DNA of 10,401 nucleotides from assembly GCA_002362175.1 (NCBI GenBank), contig DETU01000021.1, positions 968 through 11,368 of the forward strand, read 5' to 3'. Position numbers and translations under genes: made by a program. This DNA is from Ruminococcus sp. UBA3280 (lineage in GTDB: Bacteria; Bacillota; Clostridia; Oscillospirales; Ruminococcaceae). The first letter of the stretch is position 1, and every line of letters begins with the position of its first letter. Shown here piece by piece: positions 1 through 6,457 of this stretch. The notes under the pieces were generated by a model. The model was not told the DNA's origin, ran no database searches, and saw nothing but the letters and a program-made list of their open reading frames with translations.

Positions 1-2
1 AT

Positions 3-374
3 ATGTTTTGTAGAAATTGTGGAAGTAAGATTAATGAAGGGTCTAAGTTCTGTACTAATTGCGGAGCAGTTGCCGACGGTGAGCAGAATATAAATAGCAG
101 TTACATAAATACAAACGTTCAGACATGGGATAATTCAGATAACAAGACGAATTATGCGGAATCTTCTTTACAGTTTTCCATGTGGGGAATACCGTTGATT
201 TGTCTTTGTGGGATAGGTCTGCTTTTTGGTATTCCTGCGACGATTTGCGGAACTCTTGCTATTAAAAATAAGGAAGCCGACAGTGCAAAAGCATGGATAG
301 GTTTGGTTGTCGGTATTCTTGAAGTTGTGGGGCTGTTTATCATTATTTTAGCGATGATAAGAAGTGACGGCTAA
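3..374 (+). CDS. zinc-ribbon membrane protein with DUF4190-like hairpin
   Basis: A 123-residue protein of unknown function. The N-terminus is a Cys4 zinc ribbon (C3, C6, C17, C20, with the knuckles CRNCG and CTNCG), followed by a polar Asn/Ser-rich linker (about 25-55). Two hydrophobic segments (about 60-86 and 97-118) are joined by a short charged loop with the pattern IKNKEADSAKAW. This hairpin, with its small-residue-rich first helix, matches DUF4190, a family often fused to zinc ribbons. The ribbon should sit in the cytoplasm. The start is accepted because family members begin M-F/I-C directly; its ribosome binding site lies outside the window. It is the first of four zinc-ribbon genes in a row. 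Directly after its stop, coding-like sequence continues in the same frame, so the protein may once have been longer. Family call likely; function unknown. Confidence 0.85.
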   Translation: MFCRNCGSKINEGSKFCTNCGAVADGEQNINSSYINTNVQTWDNSDNKTNYAESSLQFSMWGIPLICLCGIGLLFGIPATICGTLAIKNKEADSAKAWIGLVVGILEVVGLFIIILAMIRSDG

Positions 375-606
375 GTATGAATTGAAAAAAGTGAAGAATC
401 AGAAGATACTTTAAAATCAACACCGAGTATTACAGGAACGATTGTAGAACCTGCTGTTAAAATTTCAGATATGTATTTTGGAGGTGGTAGTATATCCTGA
501 AAACATCACTGTTACTTTCTTTGATGATACGGAAATAACATTTGAAAACAATTTGTATGTTCACAGTGATGATTTTTACGGCGGTGAACTGAAAGACAAA
601 AAGTAA
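375..606 (+). pseudogene. decayed C-terminal coding remnant of a zinc-ribbon-type protein
   Basis: No intact gene fits here, but the sequence reads like protein. In the frame of the upstream gene, after the stops at 372 and 378, there is an open stretch (381-497) reading SEESEDTLKSTPSITGTI and onward, ending at TGA 498. In the next frame, open from 448, the sequence reads YPENITVTFFDDTEITF and onward to TAA at 604-606. Neither piece has a credible start with a ribosome binding site. Joining them needs one frameshift between about 448 and 497. The phrase TPSITGTI resembles TPSISGSI in the linker of the 494-residue protein at 2091-3575, which suggests a related extracytoplasmic tail. Either the upstream gene lost its C-terminus through stops and a frameshift, or this is the end of another lost paralogue. 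Confidence 0.5.
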
Positions 607-635
607 ATAATATAATAAATGAAAGGAATATAATT

Positions 636-1301
636 ATGTTTTGTGGAAAATGTGGAAATGAACTTCCTGACGGTACAAAGTTCTGCGGTAAGTGTGGGGC
701 GTTACAGGGTGCGACAGAAATAACGGAGACTGTTTCCGAAGTTCAGGACGGAAAACCTGTTTATCGTAACAGGGAAGAATATCAGGCGGAATTTGAGGAG
801 ACTCGGAAAAAGAAGAAACTGCCATTGATTATAGGAATTGTTACAGCTGTTATTGTGGTTATTGTTATAATTGCGGTTGTTATAAGTTCAATTACTAAGT
901 TTTCGATTGATACGGTAAAGGGTGGAACGCTTCCTTATTTCGATGAAGATATAACAATAGGAGATGCGTTTGCAAGTTCTTTCCGTAAGGAAAAGTGGAA
1001 ATTTGACGAGGAGAAAGACAGTAATGAACAGTATGTATATTTTAACGGATATTGTAATAGTAATGACGGTGAAGAAATAGAAGTTGAGATAGGTTTCATA
1101 TATGATTCTGAGGTACATGAAAAAGGTGAATTTGAGGTATTTGCCATTGAGTTGTCGGACGAATACGGCAATACAGCCAATTTATATACAGAAGAAGATG
1201 TTGAAGGATTTTTCAACTATATTTTCAAGGGTGAAGAATTTGAATGGTTTTGGGACGGTTATGATGATTATTATGACTATGATGATTATGATTGGGAGTG
1301 A
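636..1301 (+). CDS. zinc-ribbon single-pass membrane protein with acidic C-terminal tail
   Basis: A 221-residue protein of unknown function. A Cys4 zinc ribbon (C3, C6, C17, C20; CGKCG twice) is followed by a charged linker ending in Arg/Lys residues (about 57-61), one strongly hydrophobic helix (about 63-86, rich in Ile and Val), and an outer domain of about 110 residues. That domain starts with the pattern IDTVKGGTL...ITIGDAF and has W121, as seen at the start of the outer domain in other Firmicute zinc-ribbon membrane proteins. By the positive-inside rule the ribbon is cytoplasmic and the domain outside. The last 20 or so residues are almost only Asp, Tyr, Trp and Glu. GAAAGG at 621-626 sits 9 bp before the ATG. 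The stop is 5 bp before the next start, so it is the first gene of a coupled trio. Confidence 0.87.
   Translation: MFCGKCGNELPDGTKFCGKCGALQGATEITETVSEVQDGKPVYRNREEYQAEFEETRKKKKLPLIIGIVTAVIVVIVIIAVVISSITKFSIDTVKGGTLPYFDEDITIGDAFASSFRKEKWKFDEEKDSNEQYVYFNGYCNSNDGEEIEVEIGFIYDSEVHEKGEFEVFAIELSDEYGNTANLYTEEDVEGFFNYIFKGEEFEWFWDGYDDYYDYDDYDWE
1294..1298 (+). promoter_or_regulatory. ribosome binding site that fixes the start at 1307
   Basis: GGGAG lies 8 bp before ATG 1307, inside the last codons of the upstream gene. The longer reading frame would begin at TTG 1292, which would place this site inside the gene and would leave five residues before the conserved M-I-C-K-N-C-G beginning. ATG 1307 is therefore the start. 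Confidence 0.8.
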
Positions 1302-1306
1302 CGGAT

Positions 1307-2086
1307 ATGATTTGTAAGAATTGCGGAAGTGAATTGAATGACGGTACGATGTTTTGCTGTAACTGCGGAATAAAGTGTGAAGAAACGGAGAATACAATTA
1401 TATCAGAAAACGTTTCTGAAGGACAGTTTTGCAGAGAATGCGGAGCGGGATTAAAAGACGGTGCTTTATTCTGTAATCAGTGCGGTGCTTCTGTCAATGA
1501 AGATGAAACTGTAACAGAACCTGTTTGTGCTATTCAGAAGTTTGATGAAAGAAAGTATAAGTTTAAAAACGTTCCTAGACGTACATTTAATGTATGGGAT
1601 TTGCTTATAGGCGGAAAGGCTTATTTCTGTGTTACTGATGATAATCTTTTTATACGTGAGGAAACTCATGAAAATATGCTTGACAGAGTAACTATAATAC
1701 CATATAATGAAATAGTATCCTTTAAGGTTAAGTACAGGGCAAGTAAATGGTTAATGATAATTGCTGTACTTATCTCATGTTGTATTCCTTTTTGGGACGA
1801 TGATTCCAAGGCTGTTGTCTGTGGCATTTTTATTGTCTTTGCGTGTCTGCTCAATTTGCTTCATTCTGTTCTTATTGTCGATGTTGCTGACGGTCGCAGA
1901 ATAAAGATAAAGCTTAAAAGAATAGGCAGAAAACTTAAAAAGGAGAAAGAAAATTTTGTTGCCGACCTCAGTCAGATGCTTAAAAATACATATGTTTTGC
2001 AAAATGTCAATAAATCACAAAGTGGTATAAAGGTAATTACGACAAAAGCAGACTGGGAGGCTTCGGTAAATTATTGGATAAGGTGA
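1307..2086 (+). CDS. double zinc-ribbon membrane protein with split PH-like domain
   Basis: A 259-residue protein from ATG 1307, chosen on the ribosome binding site and the family's M-I-C-K-N-C-G beginning. Two Cys4 ribbons are visible: C3, C6, C17, C20 and C42, C45, C56, C59. The rest has no Ser/Thr linker. A beta-rich stretch (about 100-143, with YFCVTDDNLFI and IPYNEIVSFKV) is followed by two hydrophobic segments (about 147-163 and 168-191), then more strand-like sequence (VDVADGRRIKIKLKRIG) and a helix (about 215-230). This order (strands, a membrane hairpin, then strands and a C-terminal helix) resembles bacterial PH-like domains of membrane proteins; that is inference from pattern. Both ends should be cytoplasmic. 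It lacks a large outer domain, unlike its two operon neighbours. The stop is 4 bp before the next start. Function unknown. Confidence 0.85.
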   Translation: MICKNCGSELNDGTMFCCNCGIKCEETENTIISENVSEGQFCRECGAGLKDGALFCNQCGASVNEDETVTEPVCAIQKFDERKYKFKNVPRRTFNVWDLLIGGKAYFCVTDDNLFIREETHENMLDRVTIIPYNEIVSFKVKYRASKWLMIIAVLISCCIPFWDDDSKAVVCGIFIVFACLLNLLHSVLIVDVADGRRIKIKLKRIGRKLKKEKENFVADLSQMLKNTYVLQNVNKSQSGIKVITTKADWEASVNYWIR

Positions 2087-2090
2087 AATT

Positions 2091-3575
2091 ATGATTTGTA
2101 AGAACTGCGGACATGATAATGATGAAAATGACCTGTTTTGTCAGAATTGCGGAAAAGAACTTGAAAAAAACAACAGACCGAAAATAAATCTTTCAAAGAA
2201 CAGTGTAACAAAACCCGAAACAACAGAAACGGTTTCTTCTGATATATCGACAGAAGAAAATATATTTTGTAAGCGTTGCGGTCATAAACTTGACAAAACA
2301 GACAGATTTTGTGACAGGTGCGGAAAAAGTGTTGTGGAAGAACCTGCACGGTTTGAATATGTGAGACCTGTTATTCCTCCTCCAATACCGCCACAGCCTG
2401 TAAAGAACAAAAAGAAAACTATCGTTATTGCAGTGGTTTCACTTATCGGACTGTTAGTAATATGTTTTGTCGCTTATTTTGTATATGAAGAAGTTCATAT
2501 AAAAAAGGGTGCGGACGAAATACTTTCAACTATGGAAAACTCTTCATATGATGAAAGTTCGGATTCTGAATACGTAACGACAAATATACGGTCAACGGCT
2601 AAGTCTGAAAAAATCACCACCACTGTTACTACAGCTAAAGCAACTACTGCAATATCGTCAGGCAAGACTTATGATATTACCTTTGAACTGGATGAACTTC
2701 TTGACGAATCAGGTTTACAGCTCGGCGGTCATGTCGGTGTTGCGGTTTTAAGTAACTTTACCTGCAACAACGGAAAGGCTAAAGCCGAAGTTACCGCCGT
2801 TGAAACGGAATCTTTTGTTTATGATAATCTTGTAAGAATAAAGATTGCAGAAGCAGAGGCGGGAAAAGTTGTTATAAGTGGTACAATCACGACTTACGGC
2901 ATAGACACAGTAGACGGTAAAACAGTTTCATATCCTGCGGAATCGGGTGTATTTCTGATTGAAAGAACAGTAGGAGATAATTTCTCCAACAATACAACTG
3001 CAACAAAAAAAACTCCGTCAATTTCGGGAAGCATTACTAAACAATTATCGTCTGTCGGAAACGGCTATGATATTTATATAAATGTGAGCGGTGACTATGA
3101 TTATTATACTTATAAATATTATGAAGCCAATATGCCTTACGACGAAGTGATTTTAGTAAACAGTGGTGAGGAAAGCAGTTCGTCATTTAGAGTATCGGGA
3201 TTTTCAGCCGGAGTATCTTATGTATACGCCGATATAACACCCTATAATGATGACGGTACGGCAGGAAAGACAATAACTGTACGTCTTGATATTGATACGG
3301 GAAGTAAAAAGACAGTCAATAATAAGGCTACAATTTTTTCATGCAATAAAAGCGGACAGATAAATTGCCATGGCAGTACTGTTGCAGGTTTTACAACATC
3401 ATATGTTGCAGAGGGCGGAGCAGTCGGTAAAATTCGTTCAAGTCTTGGCGATGGCTGGCACGTGACAGCATATAATACCTGTACTTCAATGGGCGTTACA
3501 TGGTACGAATTATATGATTCCGACGACGGTGATTATTACGGTTGGGTAGATGCTAACTACATTGATTTCTATTGA
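2091..3575 (+). CDS. double zinc-ribbon single-pass protein with extracytoplasmic SH3-like domain
   Basis: A 494-residue protein. Two Cys4 zinc ribbons (C3, C6, C17, C20; C60, C63, C74, C77) flank a polar linker. A proline-rich stretch (93-103) and a Lys cluster lead into one transmembrane helix (about 110-131). Outside there is a Ser/Thr-rich spacer (about 150-190), a beta-rich domain (about 191-293), a second beta-rich domain that looks fibronectin-like (about 308-403), and a C-terminal domain (about 412-494) ending in YYGWVDANYIDFY, the typical last strand of bacterial SH3 domains. Such domains often bind cell wall or protein ligands. The layout suggests an outer sensor or binding module linked to a cytoplasmic ribbon; this is inference. 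AAGGTG just before the start overlaps the previous stop, so translation is probably coupled. It is the last gene of the operon, followed by a terminator. Confidence 0.87.
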   Translation: MICKNCGHDNDENDLFCQNCGKELEKNNRPKINLSKNSVTKPETTETVSSDISTEENIFCKRCGHKLDKTDRFCDRCGKSVVEEPARFEYVRPVIPPPIPPQPVKNKKKTIVIAVVSLIGLLVICFVAYFVYEEVHIKKGADEILSTMENSSYDESSDSEYVTTNIRSTAKSEKITTTVTTAKATTAISSGKTYDITFELDELLDESGLQLGGHVGVAVLSNFTCNNGKAKAEVTAVETESFVYDNLVRIKIAEAEAGKVVISGTITTYGIDTVDGKTVSYPAESGVFLIERTVGDNFSNNTTATKKTPSISGSITKQLSSVGNGYDIYINVSGDYDYYTYKYYEANMPYDEVILVNSGEESSSSFRVSGFSAGVSYVYADITPYNDDGTAGKTITVRLDIDTGSKKTVNNKATIFSCNKSGQINCHGSTVAGFTTSYVAEGGAVGKIRSSLGDGWHVTAYNTCTSMGVTWYELYDSDDGDYYGWVDANYIDFY

Positions 3576-3590
3576 TAAGTTTATATAATT

Positions 3591-3627
3591 AAAGCCGTTT
3601 GTATTTATAAGTACAAACGGCTTTTTT
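3591..3627 (+). terminator. intrinsic terminator of the zinc-ribbon operon
   Basis: A perfect 13-bp stem (AAAGCCGTTTGTA, 3591-3603, with its complement at 3612-3624) closes an 8-base loop and runs into six T residues (3622-3627). It starts 15 bp after the stop codon. It also lies downstream of the minus-strand gene ending at 3697. On that strand the T run is only three bases, so it may stop converging transcripts less well. Confidence 0.92.
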
Positions 3628-3696
3628 ACTGAAAATATCAATCTGTATAATACGGAATGTCACTGATATGTTTTTTCTGTATCAATAATTTTATAT

Positions 3697-3951
3697 TCAA
3701 TCTGAAATTTTTTTCAATACAGTATCAACTGAATAATTTATTGCAAGCATACAGCTTTTGTCATGTTTTGAGGTACATTCTCGATATTTCAGACGACACA
3801 TTGAACATGAACAATGTATTTTACCTTTTGACAATATTCCGTCATAACGATAGTACCAGTAATCATTCATATCATGAATTATACGTTTTTTGCGGTTTAT
3901 GTGGCTGTTACGCTGATAACGTGTGTACGCCCGTCCCCTGATTTCAGACAT
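3697..3951 (-). CDS. small basic protein with CxCxxC motif, uncharacterised
   Basis: An 84-residue protein of unknown function. The first 35 residues are rich in Arg, Lys and Tyr. They are followed by NDYWYYRYDG and the block SKGKIHCSCSMCR (41-53), with C47, C49 and C52 preceded by H46. This block recurs in a family of short uncharacterised Firmicute proteins of roughly 70-85 residues; the Cys/His set suggests metal binding. No signal peptide or membrane segment is seen, so it should be cytoplasmic; the basic charge would suit nucleic-acid binding, which is inference. The start has AAAGGAG (3961-3967) 9 bp upstream. It lies 34 bp after the DUF6125-like gene and is probably cotranscribed with it. 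A longer open frame on the opposite strand (3657-3941) is a shadow: it has no ribosome binding site and no family resemblance. Confidence 0.82.
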   Translation of the reverse strand: MSEIRGRAYTRYQRNSHINRKKRIIHDMNDYWYYRYDGILSKGKIHCSCSMCRLKYRECTSKHDKSCMLAINYSVDTVLKKISD

Positions 3952-3985
3952 ATCAAAACACTCCTTTTATTTTTTATGCATTTTT

Positions 3986-4504
3986 TTAATATTCAAGCGT
4001 GAATTTCCACGAACAGCAACAGGTATTGTCATTTATATCGGGGTAACAGCTGATACATTCGCATGAAATACGGCTGTCAATTACCTTTGCAAACTCCGAG
4101 TATTCAATTATTCCTACAGACTTGCAAGGGTGATACTCCATGTTTTTACGTTTCCTTGCGGTCTGAACAAAACAGTCAATATTTCTGTAGATAAGTACAT
4201 TTCCGTCAATAGTTATGTCAGCGGTATTTATATTGGCATAGAAACGCAGTGAAAGTGCCTTTGCAAGACCGTCAAGCCCTGCCTGTTCGGGAAGATTCAG
4301 AAATTTTTTTATTCTTCTTGCCTCCGCAACCGTAAATACTTTCCAAGCCTCCGCATCACGCAACATCGCTTCGTCCATTCCACGACTTCTTTCCACCGCC
4401 TGAAACCATGCACCGTCCATTGCAAGCCAGTTTTTAGAGTAAATCTGAATAAGTTTTATTAATTCGTCCTGTGACATTGATTTCAGCATATCATCACTAA
4501 GCAT
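3986..4504 (-). CDS. DUF6125-like cysteine-rich protein
   Basis: A 172-residue protein, probably of the DUF6125 family, which has no known function. The N-terminal half is helical and carries the pattern YSKNWLAMDGAWFQAVE followed by an Arg-rich EARRIKKFL segment. The C-terminal half is beta-rich and holds eight cysteines (C111, C127, C148, C150, C153, C162-164). The order PCKSVG, CECISCYPD and CCCSWKF looks like a metal- or cofactor-binding pocket and loosely recalls 4-vinyl-reductase-like and thiazoline-carboxylate-hydrolase-like folds; that comparison is inference. There is no signal peptide. A near-perfect AGGAGGA (4512-4518) precedes the ATG, and a good promoter lies just upstream. Three adjacent cysteines at 162-164 are unusual. 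The family call is from memory of the sequence pattern. Confidence 0.83.
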   Translation of the reverse strand: MLSDDMLKSMSQDELIKLIQIYSKNWLAMDGAWFQAVERSRGMDEAMLRDAEAWKVFTVAEARRIKKFLNLPEQAGLDGLAKALSLRFYANINTADITIDGNVLIYRNIDCFVQTARKRKNMEYHPCKSVGIIEYSEFAKVIDSRISCECISCYPDINDNTCCCSWKFTLEY

Positions 4505-4538
4505 TTTTCATTCCTCCTGATTTTATAATGATATACTG

Positions 4539-4567
4539 ATTTTATCACGGTTTTCGATTCCTGTCAA
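4539..4567 (-). promoter_or_regulatory. sigma-A-type promoter for the DUF6125-like gene
   Basis: On the minus strand, TTGACA (4567-4562) is followed by a 17-bp spacer and TAAAAT (4544-4539). TGA directly precedes the -10 box, giving an extended -10. Transcription would start near 4532, leaving a leader of about 28 bases with the ribosome binding site in it. The -35 box begins 3 bp after the stop of the upstream dockerin gene, so this pair can be expressed apart from it. Confidence 0.82.
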
Positions 4568-4570
4568 TGC

Positions 4571-6283
4571 TTACACTACAAAGTATGGTATATATTCGAT
4601 TTCCTCACCTGTAACTGCATCATAAATACGTTCATAGTCATGCCATTCAACAAGATATGCAGGTTTGAGTTCATAATTAAATCCGCTTATCCAGTCAGGA
4701 TAAATTATAAACTGCGGTTCTTTTACTGCTGATTCCATTTCATATTTGTCAATAGATTCTTTTATTTCTTCTGCGGACTTGTATTCTCCGTTTAAATCAA
4801 CTTCTTTGAAACGTTCAGGGTCAACTATAAAATTCATGTCAACACTTTTCATGTTGTCCTTTTCATTCTTGATGACGGCATATACATTTCCGGAGGTGTT
4901 TATATCGCCGTAACCATGCAGGAGGACGTTTTTATAGTAAATCGAAAAGAGTTTGCCGTTAAATTGACTGTTAAGTTTATGGTCGGGTTCGTATACAAAA
5001 GTAAAGTCACTCATATCGGTTTCGGGATATTTTTCTAAAACGGTTTGTTTCAGTATTGATATATCGTTGTCTGAAATATCTTCGTTTTCCTGTGAGATTG
5101 CAGGAAGATTTTCAAGAAGAGCTTGTTTCATAAGTATGAGGTCAAAAACGTCAACTTTATTGTCGTCGTTAAAATCAACGTTCTGCCAGCAGTCCAGTTT
5201 TCCCGAACCTATAAGCCACTTCTGCAACATAACAACGTCTGAAATACCAAATTTTCCGTCAAGATTGCAGTCGCCCATATTAAGCGGAGTGAATTTGCTT
5301 TCGTCGATTTCTGTTATATTGCCGTTTTCGTCAACATCATAGAATTTCACAGTTTTATTTATTTCTTCACCATCTGCTTCCCATTCTCTTGCTTCTTTAA
5401 ATGTCGCTTTTACAGTACCATTAGTAATTGGCTTATAAGCCTCTGCCACTATGGGACTTGTTCCCGGAGGAGGTGGCATAACAGTTGTTCTGTCCAGATT
5501 GTCACTTGTAACAAATTCAAGTTTTGCCGTTCCGTTCTGTTCAAATATCAGGCTGTAACCACCGTTATAGCATATATCATCACAGAATACAATATATCCG
5601 TTATATGTGGAAACAGTACCATGTTCTTTTCTGAAATTATATCCTTCTGTTATTGAGTCAGGAAACCAGCCATATATATCGGTTTCGGTAACTTCACCGT
5701 CTGCCGACGATTCAAACGAGAGCGTCTGAGTGCTTACAATACGGTCAGTTTGTGGAGTTTTTTCAATCCAGTTAATGTCAACACTGCCTGACGGATTCAT
5801 TGCATAAACTGTTACTTCATATTCAAAATACGCTTCTATTTCTATTTTATGACCGTAATATTCTTCATATTCAATATAGTTACTTATGTAATTTTCATTC
5901 AGAAAGTCAAGATACTCCTGATAGGCTTCCTCGTCGGATTCGTCGGGCTTTTCGGGCATGACGAAATTATAAGTCTCATTAAAAATAACTTCAATATTAC
6001 TTTCGTCAGAATATTCCGTAAGATATTTATTACAATCGTCGTAATTATACTTTTTGCGGACACAGCATATCAGACCATCTTCGATGTGAGTTTTGCCGTA
6101 TTTGTTTTCAAAATTTAAAGCCTCCGTGAAATTCGTGGGAACCCATTCAGGAAAAACGTCCTGTACGTCAACAGGAATTTCAGGCATAATATCAACATAT
6201 GTTTCGGCGTATGCGTTACATATCGGCAGTGCAGAAAAGCACATGACCATTGCCGACATCATAGCAACTAATTTTTTGTTCAT
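4571..6283 (-). CDS. secreted protein with two tandem modules, internal type I dockerin and PepSY-like C-terminus
   Basis: A 570-residue exported protein. A signal peptide (MNKK, hydrophobic core, likely cut after AYA at 26) is followed by two related modules. The first (about 44-205) starts WVPTNFTEALNFENKYGKT and the second (about 206-335) starts WFPDSITEGYNFRKEHGT; both contain VMP and end in a similar block (DGEVTETD, NGNITEID). A type I dockerin follows (337-391), with two calcium loops, DCNLDGKFGISD and DFNDDNKVDVFD, both keeping Asp at loop positions 1, 5 and 12. The C-terminal part (about 405-570) ends with WHDYERIYDAVTGEEI, a pattern like the end of PepSY domains. The dockerin would tether the protein to a cohesin-bearing scaffold on the cell surface or in a secreted complex. 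No catalytic motif is evident. Dockerins usually sit near a terminus, so the internal place is uncommon. AGGAGG lies 7 bp before the start. Confidence 0.9.
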   Translation of the reverse strand: MNKKLVAMMSAMVMCFSALPICNAYAETYVDIMPEIPVDVQDVFPEWVPTNFTEALNFENKYGKTHIEDGLICCVRKKYNYDDCNKYLTEYSDESNIEVIFNETYNFVMPEKPDESDEEAYQEYLDFLNENYISNYIEYEEYYGHKIEIEAYFEYEVTVYAMNPSGSVDINWIEKTPQTDRIVSTQTLSFESSADGEVTETDIYGWFPDSITEGYNFRKEHGTVSTYNGYIVFCDDICYNGGYSLIFEQNGTAKLEFVTSDNLDRTTVMPPPPGTSPIVAEAYKPITNGTVKATFKEAREWEADGEEINKTVKFYDVDENGNITEIDESKFTPLNMGDCNLDGKFGISDVVMLQKWLIGSGKLDCWQNVDFNDDNKVDVFDLILMKQALLENLPAISQENEDISDNDISILKQTVLEKYPETDMSDFTFVYEPDHKLNSQFNGKLFSIYYKNVLLHGYGDINTSGNVYAVIKNEKDNMKSVDMNFIVDPERFKEVDLNGEYKSAEEIKESIDKYEMESAVKEPQFIIYPDWISGFNYELKPAYLVEWHDYERIYDAVTGEEIEYIPYFVV

Positions 6284-6309
6284 AATAATATCCTCCTATA
6301 AAATATGTT

Positions 6310-6339
6310 TATATATTGTTTAACGTACGAACATTACAA
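6310..6339 (-). promoter_or_regulatory. possible promoter for the dockerin protein gene
   Basis: On the minus strand, TTGTAA (6339-6334) and TATATA (6315-6310) are 18 bp apart, upstream of the ribosome binding site TAGGAGGA (6298-6291). The region is very AT-rich, so other -10-like hexamers occur and this choice is uncertain. Confidence 0.35.
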
Positions 6340-6397
6340 AATGTGCGGATATTATATGTAAATTTTTTATGAATTATATGATATTTTTATTGTGATA

Positions 6398-6426
6398 TTG
6401 CTTTTTTACTTTTTATGTGATAAAAT
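6398..6426 (+). promoter_or_regulatory. promoter of the two-gene hydrolase operon
   Basis: TTGCTT (6398-6403), a 17-bp spacer and TAAAAT (6421-6426), with TGA directly before the -10 box (extended -10). The same nine-base core TGATAAAAT occurs in the minus-strand promoter at 4539-4567. The -35 box is imperfect. The spacing to the ribosome binding site at 6444-6450 gives a short leader. Confidence 0.62.
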
Positions 6427-6457
6427 AAAAATAATAAAATAACAGGAGGTATTTTGC

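Noticed and set aside
589..616. CTGAAA-N16-TATAAT as promoter of the gene at 636
   Set aside because: Transcription would begin at about 623, inside the ribosome binding site, and the -35 match is weak. The trio is more likely transcribed from upstream of the window or from an unseen promoter.
1292..1306. TTG start at 1292 for the double-ribbon protein
   Set aside because: It would put the ribosome binding site inside the gene and add residues before the conserved M-I-C-K-N-C-G; ATG 1307 fits better.
3657..3941. Open frame of 94 residues on the plus strand
   Set aside because: It overlaps the minus-strand small protein, which has a clear ribosome binding site and the recognisable SKGKIHCSC block. 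The plus frame has neither and reads as low-quality hydrophobic sequence.
6316..6332. CGTACG palindrome in the divergent intergenic region as an operator
   Set aside because: Only six bases are symmetric; the flanking bases do not match, so it is expected by chance.
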